Part shown: positions 23,356-32,092 of the stretch, one piece after another
Numbering within the stretch: position 1 is the stretch's first letter
How the letters are laid out: the number at the start of each line of letters is the position of its first letter
Assembly: GCA_001650895.1 (NCBI GenBank)
Contig: LXYH01000006.1
Location: forward strand, 62,001 to 126,000
DNA from: Rhodobacteraceae bacterium EhC02
GTDB lineage: Bacteria; Pseudomonadota; Alphaproteobacteria; Rhodobacterales; Rhodobacteraceae
Direction: 5' to 3'
DNA length: 64,000 nt
Made by a program: the position numbers and the translations under genes
Notes under the pieces: model-generated
Databases searched by the model: none
Seen by the model: the letters and a program-made list of their open reading frames with translations, nothing else
What the model was told of the DNA's origin: nothing

Positions 23356-24834
23356 ATGCTGGACGGCAAGACAGACCTGAAATCCCTGCTCAAGGACCCG
23401 TCGCTGCTGGCCGAAAAGGCCTATGTCGGTGGTAAATGGGTCGAGAGTGAGACTGGAACCACATTCGAGGTGACCAACCCCGCACGCGGCGACGTGATCG
23501 CCAATGTCGCCGACCTCAGCCGCGATCAGGTGGCACAAGCCATCGCCGCTGCGGAAACAGCGCAAAAGGAATGGGCGAAATACACCGGAAAGGAACGCGC
23601 CACGATCCTGCGCCGCTGGTTCGACCTGATGATCGAAAACACGGATGACCTGGCGACGATCCTGACCGCGGAACAGGGCAAACCGCTGGCCGAAGCCAAG
23701 GGCGAGATCGCATATGGCGCCGCCTTCATCGAGTTTTTCGCCGAAGAAGCCAAGCGCATCTATGGCGAGACGATCCCCGGTCATCAGCGCGACAAGCGCA
23801 TCACCGTGATCAAGCAGCCGATCGGCGTGGCCGCATCCATCACGCCGTGGAACTTCCCGACCGCCATGATCACCCGCAAGGTGGCACCCGCGCTGGCCGC
23901 CGGCTGCGGCTTTGTCGCCCGCCCATCAGAACTGACGCCGCTGTCGGCGCTGGCCATGGGCGTGCTGGCGGAACGCGCAGGCATTCCGGCGGGTGTTCTG
24001 AACATCGTGACCACCACCAACGCGTCCGAGACAGGCAAGGAGTTCTGCGAGAACCCTACCGTGCGCAAGCTCAGCTTTACCGGGTCGACCAATGTGGGGC
24101 GCATATTGTTGCGCCAGGCCGCCGATCAGGTGATGAAATGTTCGATGGAATTGGGTGGCAATGCGCCGTTCATCGTGTTCGACGATGCCGATCTGGATGC
24201 CGCCGTAGAGGGCGCCATCATGTGCAAGTTCCGCAACAACGGCCAGACCTGCGTCTGCGCCAACCGGATCTATGTGCAGGCCGGCATCTACGACGCTTTC
24301 GCCGCCAAGCTGAAAGAGGCGGTGGGCAAGCTCAAGGTCGGTGACGGGCTTGAGGCGGGAACCACCCTTGGACCGCTGATCAACGCCAATGCGATCAAGA
24401 AGGTCCAGACCCATGTGGCCGATGCCACCGCGAAAGGCGGCACCGTGATCATGGGCGGCGAGCCGATGCAGGGGCCGGGCAACTTCCTTCCCCCCACCAT
24501 CGTGACGGGTGCCACCCGCGACATGATCGTCGCGACCGAAGAAACCTTTGGTCCTTTCGCGCCGCTGTTCAAGTTCACTGATGTGGATGAGGTGATCCAC
24601 CTTGCGAATGACACGATCTTTGGTCTGGCCGCCTATTTCTATGCCCGCGACCTGAGCCGCGTCTACAAGGTGGCAGAAGCGCTGGAATACGGGATAGTGG
24701 GGGTGAACACGGGCATCATCTCGACCGAGGTTGCACCTTTCGGCGGGGTCAAGCAATCCGGTCTCGGCCGCGAAGGCAGCCGCCACGGGATCGAGGATTA
24801 CCTTGAGATGAAGTATATCTGCATGGCGGTTTAA
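23356..24834 (+). CDS. gabD: Succinate-semialdehyde dehydrogenase (NADP-type aldehyde dehydrogenase)
   Basis: 492 residues from the ATG at 23356, with GGAGG upstream. Aldehyde dehydrogenase superfamily: NAD(P) region ITPWNFPTAMITRK, FTGSTNVGR, general base E265 in MELGGNAP and the catalytic C299 in NNGQTCVCAN. The CxC arrangement C299/C301 and the overall pattern resemble GabD, which oxidises succinate semialdehyde to succinate. Other short-chain semialdehydes are possible. It is followed by an intrinsic terminator, so it is probably monocistronic. Confidence 0.85.
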   Translation: MLDGKTDLKSLLKDPSLLAEKAYVGGKWVESETGTTFEVTNPARGDVIANVADLSRDQVAQAIAAAETAQKEWAKYTGKERATILRRWFDLMIENTDDLATILTAEQGKPLAEAKGEIAYGAAFIEFFAEEAKRIYGETIPGHQRDKRITVIKQPIGVAASITPWNFPTAMITRKVAPALAAGCGFVARPSELTPLSALAMGVLAERAGIPAGVLNIVTTTNASETGKEFCENPTVRKLSFTGSTNVGRILLRQAADQVMKCSMELGGNAPFIVFDDADLDAAVEGAIMCKFRNNGQTCVCANRIYVQAGIYDAFAAKLKEAVGKLKVGDGLEAGTTLGPLINANAIKKVQTHVADATAKGGTVIMGGEPMQGPGNFLPPTIVTGATRDMIVATEETFGPFAPLFKFTDVDEVIHLANDTIFGLAAYFYARDLSRVYKVAEALEYGIVGVNTGIISTEVAPFGGVKQSGLGREGSRHGIEDYLEMKYICMAV

Positions 24835-24854
24835 GACCGCATCCCGAGACAGCG

Positions 24855-24887
24855 AAAGGGCGGGCCGCGCAAACGGTCCGCCCTTTT
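24855..24887 (+). terminator. Intrinsic terminator after gabD
   Basis: Stem AAAGGGCGGGCCG (24855-24867) pairs with CGGTCCGCCCTTT (24874-24886) with one G-T wobble and a 6-base loop, then ends in a run of T. It starts 20 bases after the gabD stop. Confidence 0.9.
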
Positions 24888-24995
24888 CACATCAGACAGA
24901 GATTCTGTCGTCATTCATGAAGGATTGCCTTGGCCCAGGGCCATGCCTATCTGCAAGCCAACAGGGCTTGGCCATCAAGGGGCAGGGCCAGTCAC

Positions 24996-25448
24996 ATGCA
25001 GGTGCTCATGACCCCGCTTTCCGCCTATGCCGCGCTGTTCTTCAGCGCCTTCACCTCGGCCACGATTCTGCCCGGATCGTCAGAGGCGGTGCTGCTGGGG
25101 TTTCTGGCCACGGGGATCGGCGACCCCGTGATACTGTTGACGGTCGCCGTGATCGGCAACCTGCTGGGATCAATCCTGACCTATTGGATGGGCCGCTATG
25201 CGTCCGAGTTTCGGGATCGCCGCTGGTTCCCGGTGTCACCTGCCCAATATGACCGTGCGCAGGCCTGGTATGAAAAATACGGGCGCTGGTCGCTGCTGAT
25301 GGCCTGGGTGCCGATCGTGGGCGATCCGCTGACCGTGGTGGCAGGCGCCATGCGCACAAAGATCGCCCTTGTCATCCTGCTTGTCGGATTGGGCAAGACA
25401 GGTCGCTATCTAGCTGTTGCGGGCAGCTATGCCGTTTGGGCCGGCTGA
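24996..25448 (+). CDS. YqaA/DedA-like small membrane protein (SNARE-associated type)
   Basis: 150 residues from the ATG at 24996, with AAGGGGCAGGG eight bases upstream; an ATG at 25008 is an alternative. It has several hydrophobic segments: AYAALFFSAFTSATILPGSSEAVLL, VILLTVAVIGNLLGSILTYWMG and the C-terminal IALVILLVGLGKTGRYLAVAG. The glycine-rich LLGSILTYWMGRY and FSAFTSATILPGSSE match YqaA, a DedA-related family thought to have a role in membrane lipid or transporter homeostasis. It converges with the hsp20 gene. Confidence 0.8.
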   Translation: MQVLMTPLSAYAALFFSAFTSATILPGSSEAVLLGFLATGIGDPVILLTVAVIGNLLGSILTYWMGRYASEFRDRRWFPVSPAQYDRAQAWYEKYGRWSLLMAWVPIVGDPLTVVAGAMRTKIALVILLVGLGKTGRYLAVAGSYAVWAG

Positions 25449-25450
25449 CG

Positions 25451-25483
25451 AAAAGGGACCCGCAGGATCGCTCCTGCGGGTCC
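25451..25483 (-). terminator. Intrinsic terminator for hsp20
   Basis: A perfect 12-bp stem GGACCCGCAGGA/TCCTGCGGGTCC with a 4-base loop. On the minus strand it is followed by CTTTTCG, so it best serves the hsp20 transcript. On the plus strand it has no T run, though the stem may also slow the yqaA-like transcript. Confidence 0.85.
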
Positions 25484-25508
25484 GACATCAGGGCAGAGGG
25501 CGTGCCCG

Positions 25509-25988
25509 TCAGTTTACGGCTTGCGCCTCGACCACGTCCTTGTCGGCCTGACGCGACGTGGCCGGGCTTGCGATCTGGATGCGGCGGGGTTTCAGCACTT
25601 CGGGGATTTCGCGCACAAGATCGATGTGCAGCATACCGTCAGCATGGGTGGCACCCGTGACGCGCACGTGATCGGCCAGCGTGAAGCGCCGTTCAAAGGC
25701 ACGGGTGGCAATGCCACGGTGCAGGTAGGTCCTGCTTTCGTCGGCCTCATCCGATTTTCGGGCTGCTACGACAAGCGCGTTTTCCTTGACCTCGACGGTC
25801 AGGTCATCGGCCGCGAAACCCGCGACGGCCAGCGAGATGCGATAAGCATTCTCTGCGGTTTTCTCGATGTTGTAGGGCGGGTATGTCGGCTGCGGCATAT
25901 CGCTGGCGAACACGCGGTCCATCAGGTCTGCAATCTGGTCAAAGCCAACGGTTGCACGGTAAAGCGGTGCAAGGTCGAAGTTTCGCAT
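25509..25988 (-). CDS. Hsp20 family small heat-shock protein
   Basis: 159 residues. The N-terminal arm (RNFDLAPLYRATVGFDQIADLMDR) is typical of IbpA-type small chaperones. The alpha-crystallin domain runs from about 38 to 132 with the A-x-x-x-D-G-M-L signature (THADGMLHIDL). A C-terminal I-x-I motif (RRIQIAS) is used for oligomer assembly. It holds unfolded proteins for refolding by DnaK/ClpB. The start has GGAGGA upstream. A heat-shock-like promoter lies about 95-120 bases before the start. Confidence 0.9.
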   Translation of the reverse strand: MRNFDLAPLYRATVGFDQIADLMDRVFASDMPQPTYPPYNIEKTAENAYRISLAVAGFAADDLTVEVKENALVVAARKSDEADESRTYLHRGIATRAFERRFTLADHVRVTGATHADGMLHIDLVREIPEVLKPRRIQIASPATSRQADKDVVEAQAVN

Positions 25989-26082
25989 GGGTCATCCTCC
26001 ATCTGAGCGACAACTTGAAAACGCCTTCCCATCCGGGACAGGCCATGTGGTCAGGGCCCTTGGTGGCACCCCGATACCCCAG

Positions 26083-26111
26083 ATGTGGGAAGCGGTTCAG
26101 AGAGTTTCAAG
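26083..26111 (-). promoter_or_regulatory. Putative heat-shock (RpoH-type) promoter of hsp20
   Basis: On the minus strand CTTGAAA (26111-26105) is separated by 15 bases from CCCACAT (26089-26083). This resembles the RpoH consensus CTTGAAA with a CCCCAT-like -10. The leader to the hsp20 ATG would be about 85 bases. Confidence 0.6.
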
Positions 26112-26126
26112 ACGGGGCAGGCCCGA

Positions 26127-26960
26127 TCAGGGCCGGACGAACTTGGCCCCGGTATCGCGTTGCACGCCACCGGGCGTCACGCGATTGCTGTCGGGCGAGG
26201 CGTGCAGAAAGACCCCGTCGCCCGCCGCAAGCTGCGCCTTCAGCCTGTTGAGGGGTTCCTGCAACTGCGTGCCCAGCGAAACCTTGGTTCCCCGGACTTC
26301 GGCCTTGGCGGAAACAACGGATACGATGCGCACCCCTTCGGATCCAAAGGAAAAGATCGGCGCACCGGAAGATCCGAAATCCACCGAACAGGACATGATC
26401 AGCACGCCGTCCTGCTGGCCCATGACGCCGCACATTTCCTGCAAGGATGGCGCATCGGCGCGGTCATAGGCATAGGACACGACGCCGACCCTGTCACCGG
26501 TGCGCGGGCGCGAGTCCGTATCGAAGGGCACGACCGAGGTTGTGCGGATCGGTTGCTGCAGTTCCAGAAGGGCCACGTCATTGCGCACGCGCGTCGAAAC
26601 CACTGTTTCATCATAGGTATAGTCAGGGTCGATCACCGCGCGCCGCACCCAGCGATAGGCCTCGGCACGGCCGTTGCGCCATCCTGCCCGGAACTCGATC
26701 TTGCTATGGTCGATCCGCTGGCCTGTCGTTCGGTCAAACAGGCAATGCGCTGCGGTCAGAACCAGATCGGGCGCGATCAGCGCACCCGTGCAGAAACCCC
26801 GTCCATCTATATCCAGACGGCCAACGGCCTCCCAGCCGCGGGTCTGATCGCCGGTATCCAGTCGAGTCAGGCGCGCGTCCTGCGCGGAAACCACGCCGGA
26901 TGTCAGGAAAATGCCCGCGCATATCAGGCCCAAAGCCCGGAAAAACCTGCGATTCATCAT
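26127..26960 (-). CDS. Secreted trypsin-like serine protease
   Basis: 277 residues. A Sec signal peptide (FFRALGLICAGIFLTSGVVSAQ) sends it to the periplasm or outside. S1 chymotrypsin fold with the triad visible: H72 in TAAHC, D128 in RNDVALLEL and S198 in GSSGAP. The nucleophile motif is GSSGAP rather than the usual GDSGGP, so the residue before the serine and the oxyanion-loop glycine differ. Such variants occur in bacterial S1 proteases. It has a probable disulfide C57-C73. It precedes hsp20 on the same strand with 138 bases between; the hsp20 promoter lies in that gap. Confidence 0.85.
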   Translation of the reverse strand: MMNRRFFRALGLICAGIFLTSGVVSAQDARLTRLDTGDQTRGWEAVGRLDIDGRGFCTGALIAPDLVLTAAHCLFDRTTGQRIDHSKIEFRAGWRNGRAEAYRWVRRAVIDPDYTYDETVVSTRVRNDVALLELQQPIRTTSVVPFDTDSRPRTGDRVGVVSYAYDRADAPSLQEMCGVMGQQDGVLIMSCSVDFGSSGAPIFSFGSEGVRIVSVVSAKAEVRGTKVSLGTQLQEPLNRLKAQLAAGDGVFLHASPDSNRVTPGGVQRDTGAKFVRP

Positions 26961-27017
26961 GGTCCCTCGGAATTGGGAACAGGGTAGGCGCAGATTAAGG
27001 CAAAAATGCGACAGGGA

Positions 27018-28340
27018 TCAGCGCAGAATCGGGATCTCGGGCTGTCTTTTTCCCGGTGCGGTCAGTGCGGCCGGCTGTGGCCCACCCGTGGCCCAGTCCA
27101 GCAACTCGACCGTGTGGACAATCGGCACCTGCGTTCCCGATCCGATCTGCATCATGCAGCCGATATTCCCGGCCGCGATCACATCCGGATTGCGCGCCTC
27201 GAGCGTACGCACCTTGCGGTCCTTCAACTGCTTCGAGATCTCGGGCTGCATCAGGTTGTAGGTCCCGGCAGAGCCGCAGCACAGGTGGCTGTCCGCAGGT
27301 TCGACCACCGCGAAACCCGCGTTCTTCAGCAGGTCCTTGGGATAGGTCTTGATCTTCTGCCCATGCTGCAGGGAACAGGCCGCGTGGTAGGCCACGGTCA
27401 TCCCCTTGTCATCGCCCTTGGGCAGATCAAGGGTCATCAGCACCTCGGACACATCCTTGGCGATGGCGGACACGCGCGCGGCATCCTCGGCCAGATCGGT
27501 GTTGCGGAACATGTGGCCGTAATCCTTGACCGTTGTGCCGCAGCCGCTGGTATTGATCACGATCGCGTCCAGCCCGCCGCGATCCATCTCGGCGACCCAG
27601 GCACGGATGTTGCGGGCGGCTGTGGCGTGGCTTTCCTTTTCCTTGCCCATGTGATGGGTCAGCGCGCCGCAGCAGCCCTGCCCCTCGGCGATCACCACAT
27701 CGCAGCCATGACGCTGCAGCAGGCGGATCGTCGCATCATTGATGTCGGTGTTCAGCGCCCTTTGCGCGCAGCCGGTCATCAGCGCCACCCGCTTGCGCCG
27801 CGCACCCTGCGCGGCAAAGGTCTGCGGGTCGTCGTTGCGGCTGACCGGGGGGATCTCTTTCGGTGCCATCTCCAGCATGGCGCGCAAGCGCGCATCCGGC
27901 ATCAGAAAGGCGAAGGGACGCCCGATCTTCGCACCCAGCAAGGCCACCCGGAACCGCATCGGATAGGGCAGAATCCGCGCCAGAACCCAGCGCAGCAGCC
28001 GGTCGGACAGCGGGCGCTTGTAATGATCCTCGATATAGGCGCGGGCATGATCGACAAGGTGCATGTAATGCACACCCGACGGGCAAGTCGTCATGCAGGC
28101 GAGGCAGGACAGGCAACGGTCGATATGCTTGACCGTCCGTGCGTCGGGCACGCGCTCGTTCTCCAGCATGTCCTTGATCAGGTAGATGCGCCCACGGGGG
28201 CTGTCCAGTTCATCGCCCAGCACCTGGTAGGTGGGGCAAGTGGCCGTGCAGAAACCGCAATGCACGCAGGATCGCAGGATTTCGTTCGACCGCGCGATGG
28301 CCGGGTCTTTCAACTGGTCGGGAGTAAATGTCGTCTGCAT
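27018..28340 (-). CDS. glcF: Glycolate oxidase iron-sulfur subunit
   Basis: 440 residues from the ATG at 28340 (GGGGAATTG upstream). Two [4Fe-4S] motifs near the N-terminus, CVHCGFCTATCPTYQ and CLSCLACMTTCPSGV, are followed by two CCG-type cysteine-rich domains (CGTTVKDYG; CCGSAGTYNLMQPE). Together with GlcD and GlcE it forms the membrane-associated complex oxidising glycolate to glyoxylate, passing electrons to quinones. It begins one base after the stop of a small membrane-protein gene in the same operon. Confidence 0.94.
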   Translation of the reverse strand: MQTTFTPDQLKDPAIARSNEILRSCVHCGFCTATCPTYQVLGDELDSPRGRIYLIKDMLENERVPDARTVKHIDRCLSCLACMTTCPSGVHYMHLVDHARAYIEDHYKRPLSDRLLRWVLARILPYPMRFRVALLGAKIGRPFAFLMPDARLRAMLEMAPKEIPPVSRNDDPQTFAAQGARRKRVALMTGCAQRALNTDINDATIRLLQRHGCDVVIAEGQGCCGALTHHMGKEKESHATAARNIRAWVAEMDRGGLDAIVINTSGCGTTVKDYGHMFRNTDLAEDAARVSAIAKDVSEVLMTLDLPKGDDKGMTVAYHAACSLQHGQKIKTYPKDLLKNAGFAVVEPADSHLCCGSAGTYNLMQPEISKQLKDRKVRTLEARNPDVIAAGNIGCMMQIGSGTQVPIVHTVELLDWATGGPQPAALTAPGKRQPEIPILR

Positions 28341-28341
28341 G

Positions 28342-28659
28342 TCAATTCCCCGCAAGTGCGCGCAAGAAGGCCGAAAGGGCCACAAGAAGAAAAACCGCCG
28401 CCAGGGCATAGCCCCAGACCGGCAGGCGCGGACCAAGTACGCGGTGCGTCAGATGCGCCAGACCCGCAAGGGCCACGCCGGACGCGGCCATCAAGGCATA
28501 GGTCCCGCCAAGACCCTCGCCCACGATGCCACCCGTGGCAAACCAAAGCACAGCCAGAAAGACGGCTGCAATGCCGATGCCCGCCGCCGCCTGGCGACCC
28601 GGTTGCAACAGGCACAGCGACAGGGCCACAACCGCAGGCACAAGCAGAAAAAAGATCAT
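28342..28659 (-). CDS. Small membrane protein inside the glycolate oxidase operon
   Basis: 105 residues with three to four hydrophobic helices (MIFFLLVPAVVALSLCLL; AAAGIGIAAVFLAVLWFATGG; TYALMAASGVALAGLAHL; VWGYALAAVFLLVALSAFL). No domain is recognised. Its start overlaps the glcE stop and its stop is one base before glcF, so it is embedded in the operon. An anchor for GlcDEF at the membrane or a quinone-access subunit would fit, but this is inference from position. Confidence 0.8.
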   Translation of the reverse strand: MIFFLLVPAVVALSLCLLQPGRQAAAGIGIAAVFLAVLWFATGGIVGEGLGGTYALMAASGVALAGLAHLTHRVLGPRLPVWGYALAAVFLLVALSAFLRALAGN

Positions 28660-29765
28660 GACACCACCACGGGTGACATGTCCGTTTCAGCCGCGAAGAT
28701 GCCGCGCGGATCGAACCGGGCGCGAATGCCGGCGGACAGCGCTGCCAAGGCCGGCGGTTCGGGTTGCTCCATGGGCAGGCGTGCGCGCGTGTCGGCGCCC
28801 GCGCGTACAAGCGTGGCATGCCCATCGAAGGCACCAAGGCGCGCGCGCAGGTCCGTGCCCGGCGCCATCCTGAGCCAGACAAGCCCGCCGCCCCAGTCAT
28901 AAAGCGCGCCATCCGCGCCTGCACGCGCCACCAGACCCGGCGCATCGCTGGGCTTGACGGACAGACGCCAGATATCCCCGTCGACCTGCTGGAACGGGGT
29001 GACATCGCGGATCGCAGCCCACCGCTCCACGCTGTCTTCGACCTCGCCACCCAGCATCTCGCGCAATTTTCCGGCGCGATAGGCCACGGAACCGGCGAAA
29101 CCTTCGATCCGCAGATAGGCCCCCTGCCCCGGCCAATGGGCGGCACCCGTCACCTCGTAGGGCGAACCAAGCGCGCGGGCCATCGCCTGCACCGCGCCCG
29201 CGTCATCCAGATCCGGCAAAACCAGGGTCACGGCCACTTCGGGCATGGGCAGCACCTTGAAGGATACCTCGCTCAGCACACCAAGGCGCCCGCGCGCGCC
29301 CGCCATCAGCTTGACCAGGTCATAGCCGGTGACGTTCTTCATCACCCGGCCACCGTTCTTCAGGATACGTCCCGTCCCGTCGACAAAGCGCACGCCCAAC
29401 AGGAAATCGCGCGCGGCCCCCACTTGGATGCGGCGCGGACCGCTGACATTGCCGCCGACCACGCCACCGATGGTGGGTGTGCCACTGGTCCCCAGCAATC
29501 CCCGATGATCCATCGGCTCGAAGGGCAGGCGCTGACCTTCCGCGGCCAGAGCGGCCTCGATCTCTGCCACAGGTGTTCCGGCCTGCGCGACAAGGGTCAG
29601 GGAACCGGGCTCGTAAAGCGTGATGCCCGACAGGCCCCGCGCCGTCAGCACCTGGGCCTCACGCGCCTGCGCGACGGAGCGTGTGCCCCCGCCGATGATC
29701 TGCAAGCGCCCGGTCGCACCTGCGACCATGTCGGCCAATTCGGCCTCTGTCCGGGGGATCATCAT
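28656..29765 (-). CDS. glcE: Glycolate oxidase FAD-binding subunit
   Basis: 369 residues if started at 29765, six bases after a GGAAG site; the frame also offers ATGs at 29771 and 29762. FAD_binding_4 domain: IIGGGTRS, ITLYEPGSLTLVAQAGTPVAEIEAAL, the HRGLLGTSGTPTIGGVVGGNVSGPRRIQ flavin loop and NGGRVMKNVTGYDLVKLMAGARG. The shorter length compared with GlcD is normal for GlcE. It lies 52 bases downstream of glcD. Confidence 0.92.
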   Translation of the reverse strand: MMIPRTEAELADMVAGATGRLQIIGGGTRSVAQAREAQVLTARGLSGITLYEPGSLTLVAQAGTPVAEIEAALAAEGQRLPFEPMDHRGLLGTSGTPTIGGVVGGNVSGPRRIQVGAARDFLLGVRFVDGTGRILKNGGRVMKNVTGYDLVKLMAGARGRLGVLSEVSFKVLPMPEVAVTLVLPDLDDAGAVQAMARALGSPYEVTGAAHWPGQGAYLRIEGFAGSVAYRAGKLREMLGGEVEDSVERWAAIRDVTPFQQVDGDIWRLSVKPSDAPGLVARAGADGALYDWGGGLVWLRMAPGTDLRARLGAFDGHATLVRAGADTRARLPMEQPEPPALAALSAGIRARFDPRGIFAAETDMSPVVVS

Positions 29766-29817
29766 CTTCATCTTCCATAAATGCCTTGAGGGTCCGGGGA
29801 CAGCGCCCCCGGCAATG

Positions 29818-31251
29818 TCATGCCGCGCGACGGGCTTCCGAGGCTTGCAGCGGGAACACCTTGGCCGGATTCAGCAGCCATTGCGGATCGAATACATCCT
29901 TGACCGCCATCTGGATATCCAGATCGTCAGGGGCGAACTGATCCACCATCAGGTCGCGCTTTTCGATGCCCACGCCATGCTCACCGGTCAGGCAACCGCC
30001 CACCTCGACGCAGAGACGCAGAATATCGGCGCCGAAAGCCTCGCAGAGTTCCAGATCGCCGGGCTTGTTCGCATCGAACAGGATCAGCGGATGCATGTTG
30101 CCGTCTCCGGCATGGAACACGTTGCCCACATCCAGCCCATATTGCTTGCTCATCTCGCCGATGCGACGCAGCACGAAGGGCAGTTGGCTGACCGGGATGG
30201 TCCCATCGAGGCACATGTAGTCGTTGATCTGCCCCATCGCCCCGAAAGCCGACTTGCGCCCCAGCCAGATCCGCGCGCTTTCGTCGGCCGATTTGCTTTC
30301 GCGCAGCTCCACCGGATTGTGGCGCCGGGCAATTGCGACGATCCGCTCCAGCTGCTCGTCTATTTCGGCATCCGAGCCTTCGACCTCGACGATCAGCAGC
30401 GCCTCGCAATCGGGATACCCGGCCTTTGCAAAGGCTTCGGTCGCGCGGATGCAGGGACGGTCCATGAATTCGATCGCAACAGGCAGCACACCCGCCTTGA
30501 TGATGTCGGACACGCATTCGCCCGCCACCTCGTTGCTGTCAAAGCCCATCAGGACGGGGCGTGCGCCTTCGGGCTTGCGCAGGATACGCAGCGTCGCCTC
30601 GGTCACCACGCCAAGCTGGCCCTCCGATCCGCAGATCACGCCCAGCAGATCCAGACCGCCGGAATCCAGATGCGCGCCGCCGATTTCGACCACGGTGCCA
30701 TCCATCAGCACCATGGTCACACCCATCAGGTTGTTGGTGGTCACGCCGTATTTCAGGCAATGCGCCCCGCCGGAATTCATGGCGATATTGCCGGCAATCG
30801 CACAGGCCAGCTGGCTTGAAGGATCAGGCGCGTAGAAAAAGTCATTTTCCTCGACCGCGCCGGTCACGCTCAGGTTGGTGCGGCCCGACTGCACGCGCAC
30901 GAAGCGGTTGTCATAGTCGGTTTCCAGAACAGCATTCATCCGCGCCACGCCCAAGATCACGCTATCCGCTGTCGGCAACGCGCCGCCCGCCAGCGATGTG
31001 CCCGACCCGCGCGGCACCACGGGCACCCCCATGTCGTGACAGATCCGCAGCACATCGGATACTTCCTGCGTGCTGGAAGGCAGCACAGCCGCCATTGGCG
31101 GGCAACGGTACGCGGTCAGCGCGTCGCACTCATAGGCACGGGTTTCGGATTCCAGATGGATCACCGCATCTGCCGGCAGAACCTGCAACAGCCGCTCGAT
31201 CAGCCGAGGTTTCTTGGCAAGGATCGCAGGATTCGGGCTTGGCATGTCCAT
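29818..31251 (-). CDS. glcD: Glycolate oxidase subunit D (FAD-linked)
   Basis: 477 residues; ATG at 31251 behind AGGAGGAGATC. FAD_binding_4 domain with VVPRGSGTSLAGGALP and the flavin loop AIAGNIAMNSGGAHCLKYGVTTNNLMG; FAD-oxidase_C domain ending in GDGNMHP and LTGEHGVGIEKR. It is the catalytic subunit for glycolate oxidation and first gene of glcD-glcE-orf-glcF. In marine Rhodobacterales such operons use phytoplankton-derived glycolate. A palindrome just upstream is a candidate operator. Confidence 0.94.
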   Translation of the reverse strand: MDMPSPNPAILAKKPRLIERLLQVLPADAVIHLESETRAYECDALTAYRCPPMAAVLPSSTQEVSDVLRICHDMGVPVVPRGSGTSLAGGALPTADSVILGVARMNAVLETDYDNRFVRVQSGRTNLSVTGAVEENDFFYAPDPSSQLACAIAGNIAMNSGGAHCLKYGVTTNNLMGVTMVLMDGTVVEIGGAHLDSGGLDLLGVICGSEGQLGVVTEATLRILRKPEGARPVLMGFDSNEVAGECVSDIIKAGVLPVAIEFMDRPCIRATEAFAKAGYPDCEALLIVEVEGSDAEIDEQLERIVAIARRHNPVELRESKSADESARIWLGRKSAFGAMGQINDYMCLDGTIPVSQLPFVLRRIGEMSKQYGLDVGNVFHAGDGNMHPLILFDANKPGDLELCEAFGADILRLCVEVGGCLTGEHGVGIEKRDLMVDQFAPDDLDIQMAVKDVFDPQWLLNPAKVFPLQASEARRAA

Positions 31252-31270
31252 GTCTGATCTCCTCCTGATT

Positions 31271-31293
31271 ATTGGTAAGAAAATATAACCAAT
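31271..31293. promoter_or_regulatory. Candidate operator of the glc operon
   Basis: Inverted repeat ATTGGT (31271-31276) and ACCAAT (31288-31293) spaced by 11 AT-rich bases, 20-42 bases upstream of the glcD start. The arms contain the TGGT/ACCA core favoured by GntR/FadR-family regulators such as GlcC. No regulator gene lies next to the operon in this window. Confidence 0.5.
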
Positions 31294-31337
31294 TTATACG
31301 TCTGGCAAGTCAAGATATGCCGCACTAGGATTTTGGC

Positions 31338-32057
31338 ATGACTTGGACAGATCGCCTAGGATTGTTCGGCCCGCTGGATATCGCGGGGCTTGCCCTGCTC
31401 TTCGTGGGCTGGATCGTGATTGGCTGGAGGATCGAGGCACTGAACAGCGCCCGCCCCTCGGTCTCGGTGCTGATGGCGGAATATCGGCGGGAATGGATGC
31501 GCATGATGGTGACGCGTCAGACGCGGATGTTCGATGCGCAGGTTCTCAGCGCCCTGCGGCAAGGGGCCTCGTTCTTTGCCTCGGCCACGATGATCGCCAT
31601 CGGTGGCGGGCTTGCCCTGATCGGCAATGCCGAACGTCTGCAAGGCCTGGCAAGTGATCTGACGATGACGCAAGATCCGATCTTTGTCTGGGAGGTGAAG
31701 CTGCTGGTCACACTGGCCTTCCTGGCCAATGCCTTTCTGAAATTCGTCTGGTCGCATCGATTGTTCGGTTACTGCGCCGTGCTGATCGCGGCCGTGCCCA
31801 ATGATGCCGAGGATGCGGCGGCCTTACCGCGCGCCGCCAAGGCAGCAGAGGTCAACATCACCGCGGCGCGCAGCTTCAACCGCGGCCTGCGCTCGGTCTA
31901 TTTCGCGTTGGGCAGCGCCGCGTGGTTCCTGGGAACCTTGCCGCTGATCGCCGCCACGATGATCACCCTTTTCGTTTTGTGGCGGCGCGAGTTCGCCTCG
32001 CAATCCCGTGCGATCCTGGTGGCCCAGACGGACGGCATGGGCCACACGCAGACGTGA
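31338..32057 (+). CDS. DUF599 family membrane protein
   Basis: 239 residues with four hydrophobic segments (LDIAGLALLFVGWIVIGW; ASFFASATMIAIGGGLALIG; WEVKLLVTLAFLANAFLKFVW; YFALGSAAWFLGTLPLIAATMITLFVLW). The RREWMRMMVTRQTRMFDAQ segment and overall pattern match DUF599, an uncharacterised inner-membrane family common in proteobacteria. It diverges from glcD across 86 bases. Confidence 0.85.
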   Translation: MTWTDRLGLFGPLDIAGLALLFVGWIVIGWRIEALNSARPSVSVLMAEYRREWMRMMVTRQTRMFDAQVLSALRQGASFFASATMIAIGGGLALIGNAERLQGLASDLTMTQDPIFVWEVKLLVTLAFLANAFLKFVWSHRLFGYCAVLIAAVPNDAEDAAALPRAAKAAEVNITAARSFNRGLRSVYFALGSAAWFLGTLPLIAATMITLFVLWRREFASQSRAILVAQTDGMGHTQT

Positions 32058-32092
32058 GCAGGCATCGCATTCCGGACTGATAGGGTAGAGGC

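Noticed and set aside
27006-28661. Open frame of 551 codons on the plus strand over glcF
   Set aside because: It is antisense to a clear glcF/glcE region and has no recognisable motif.
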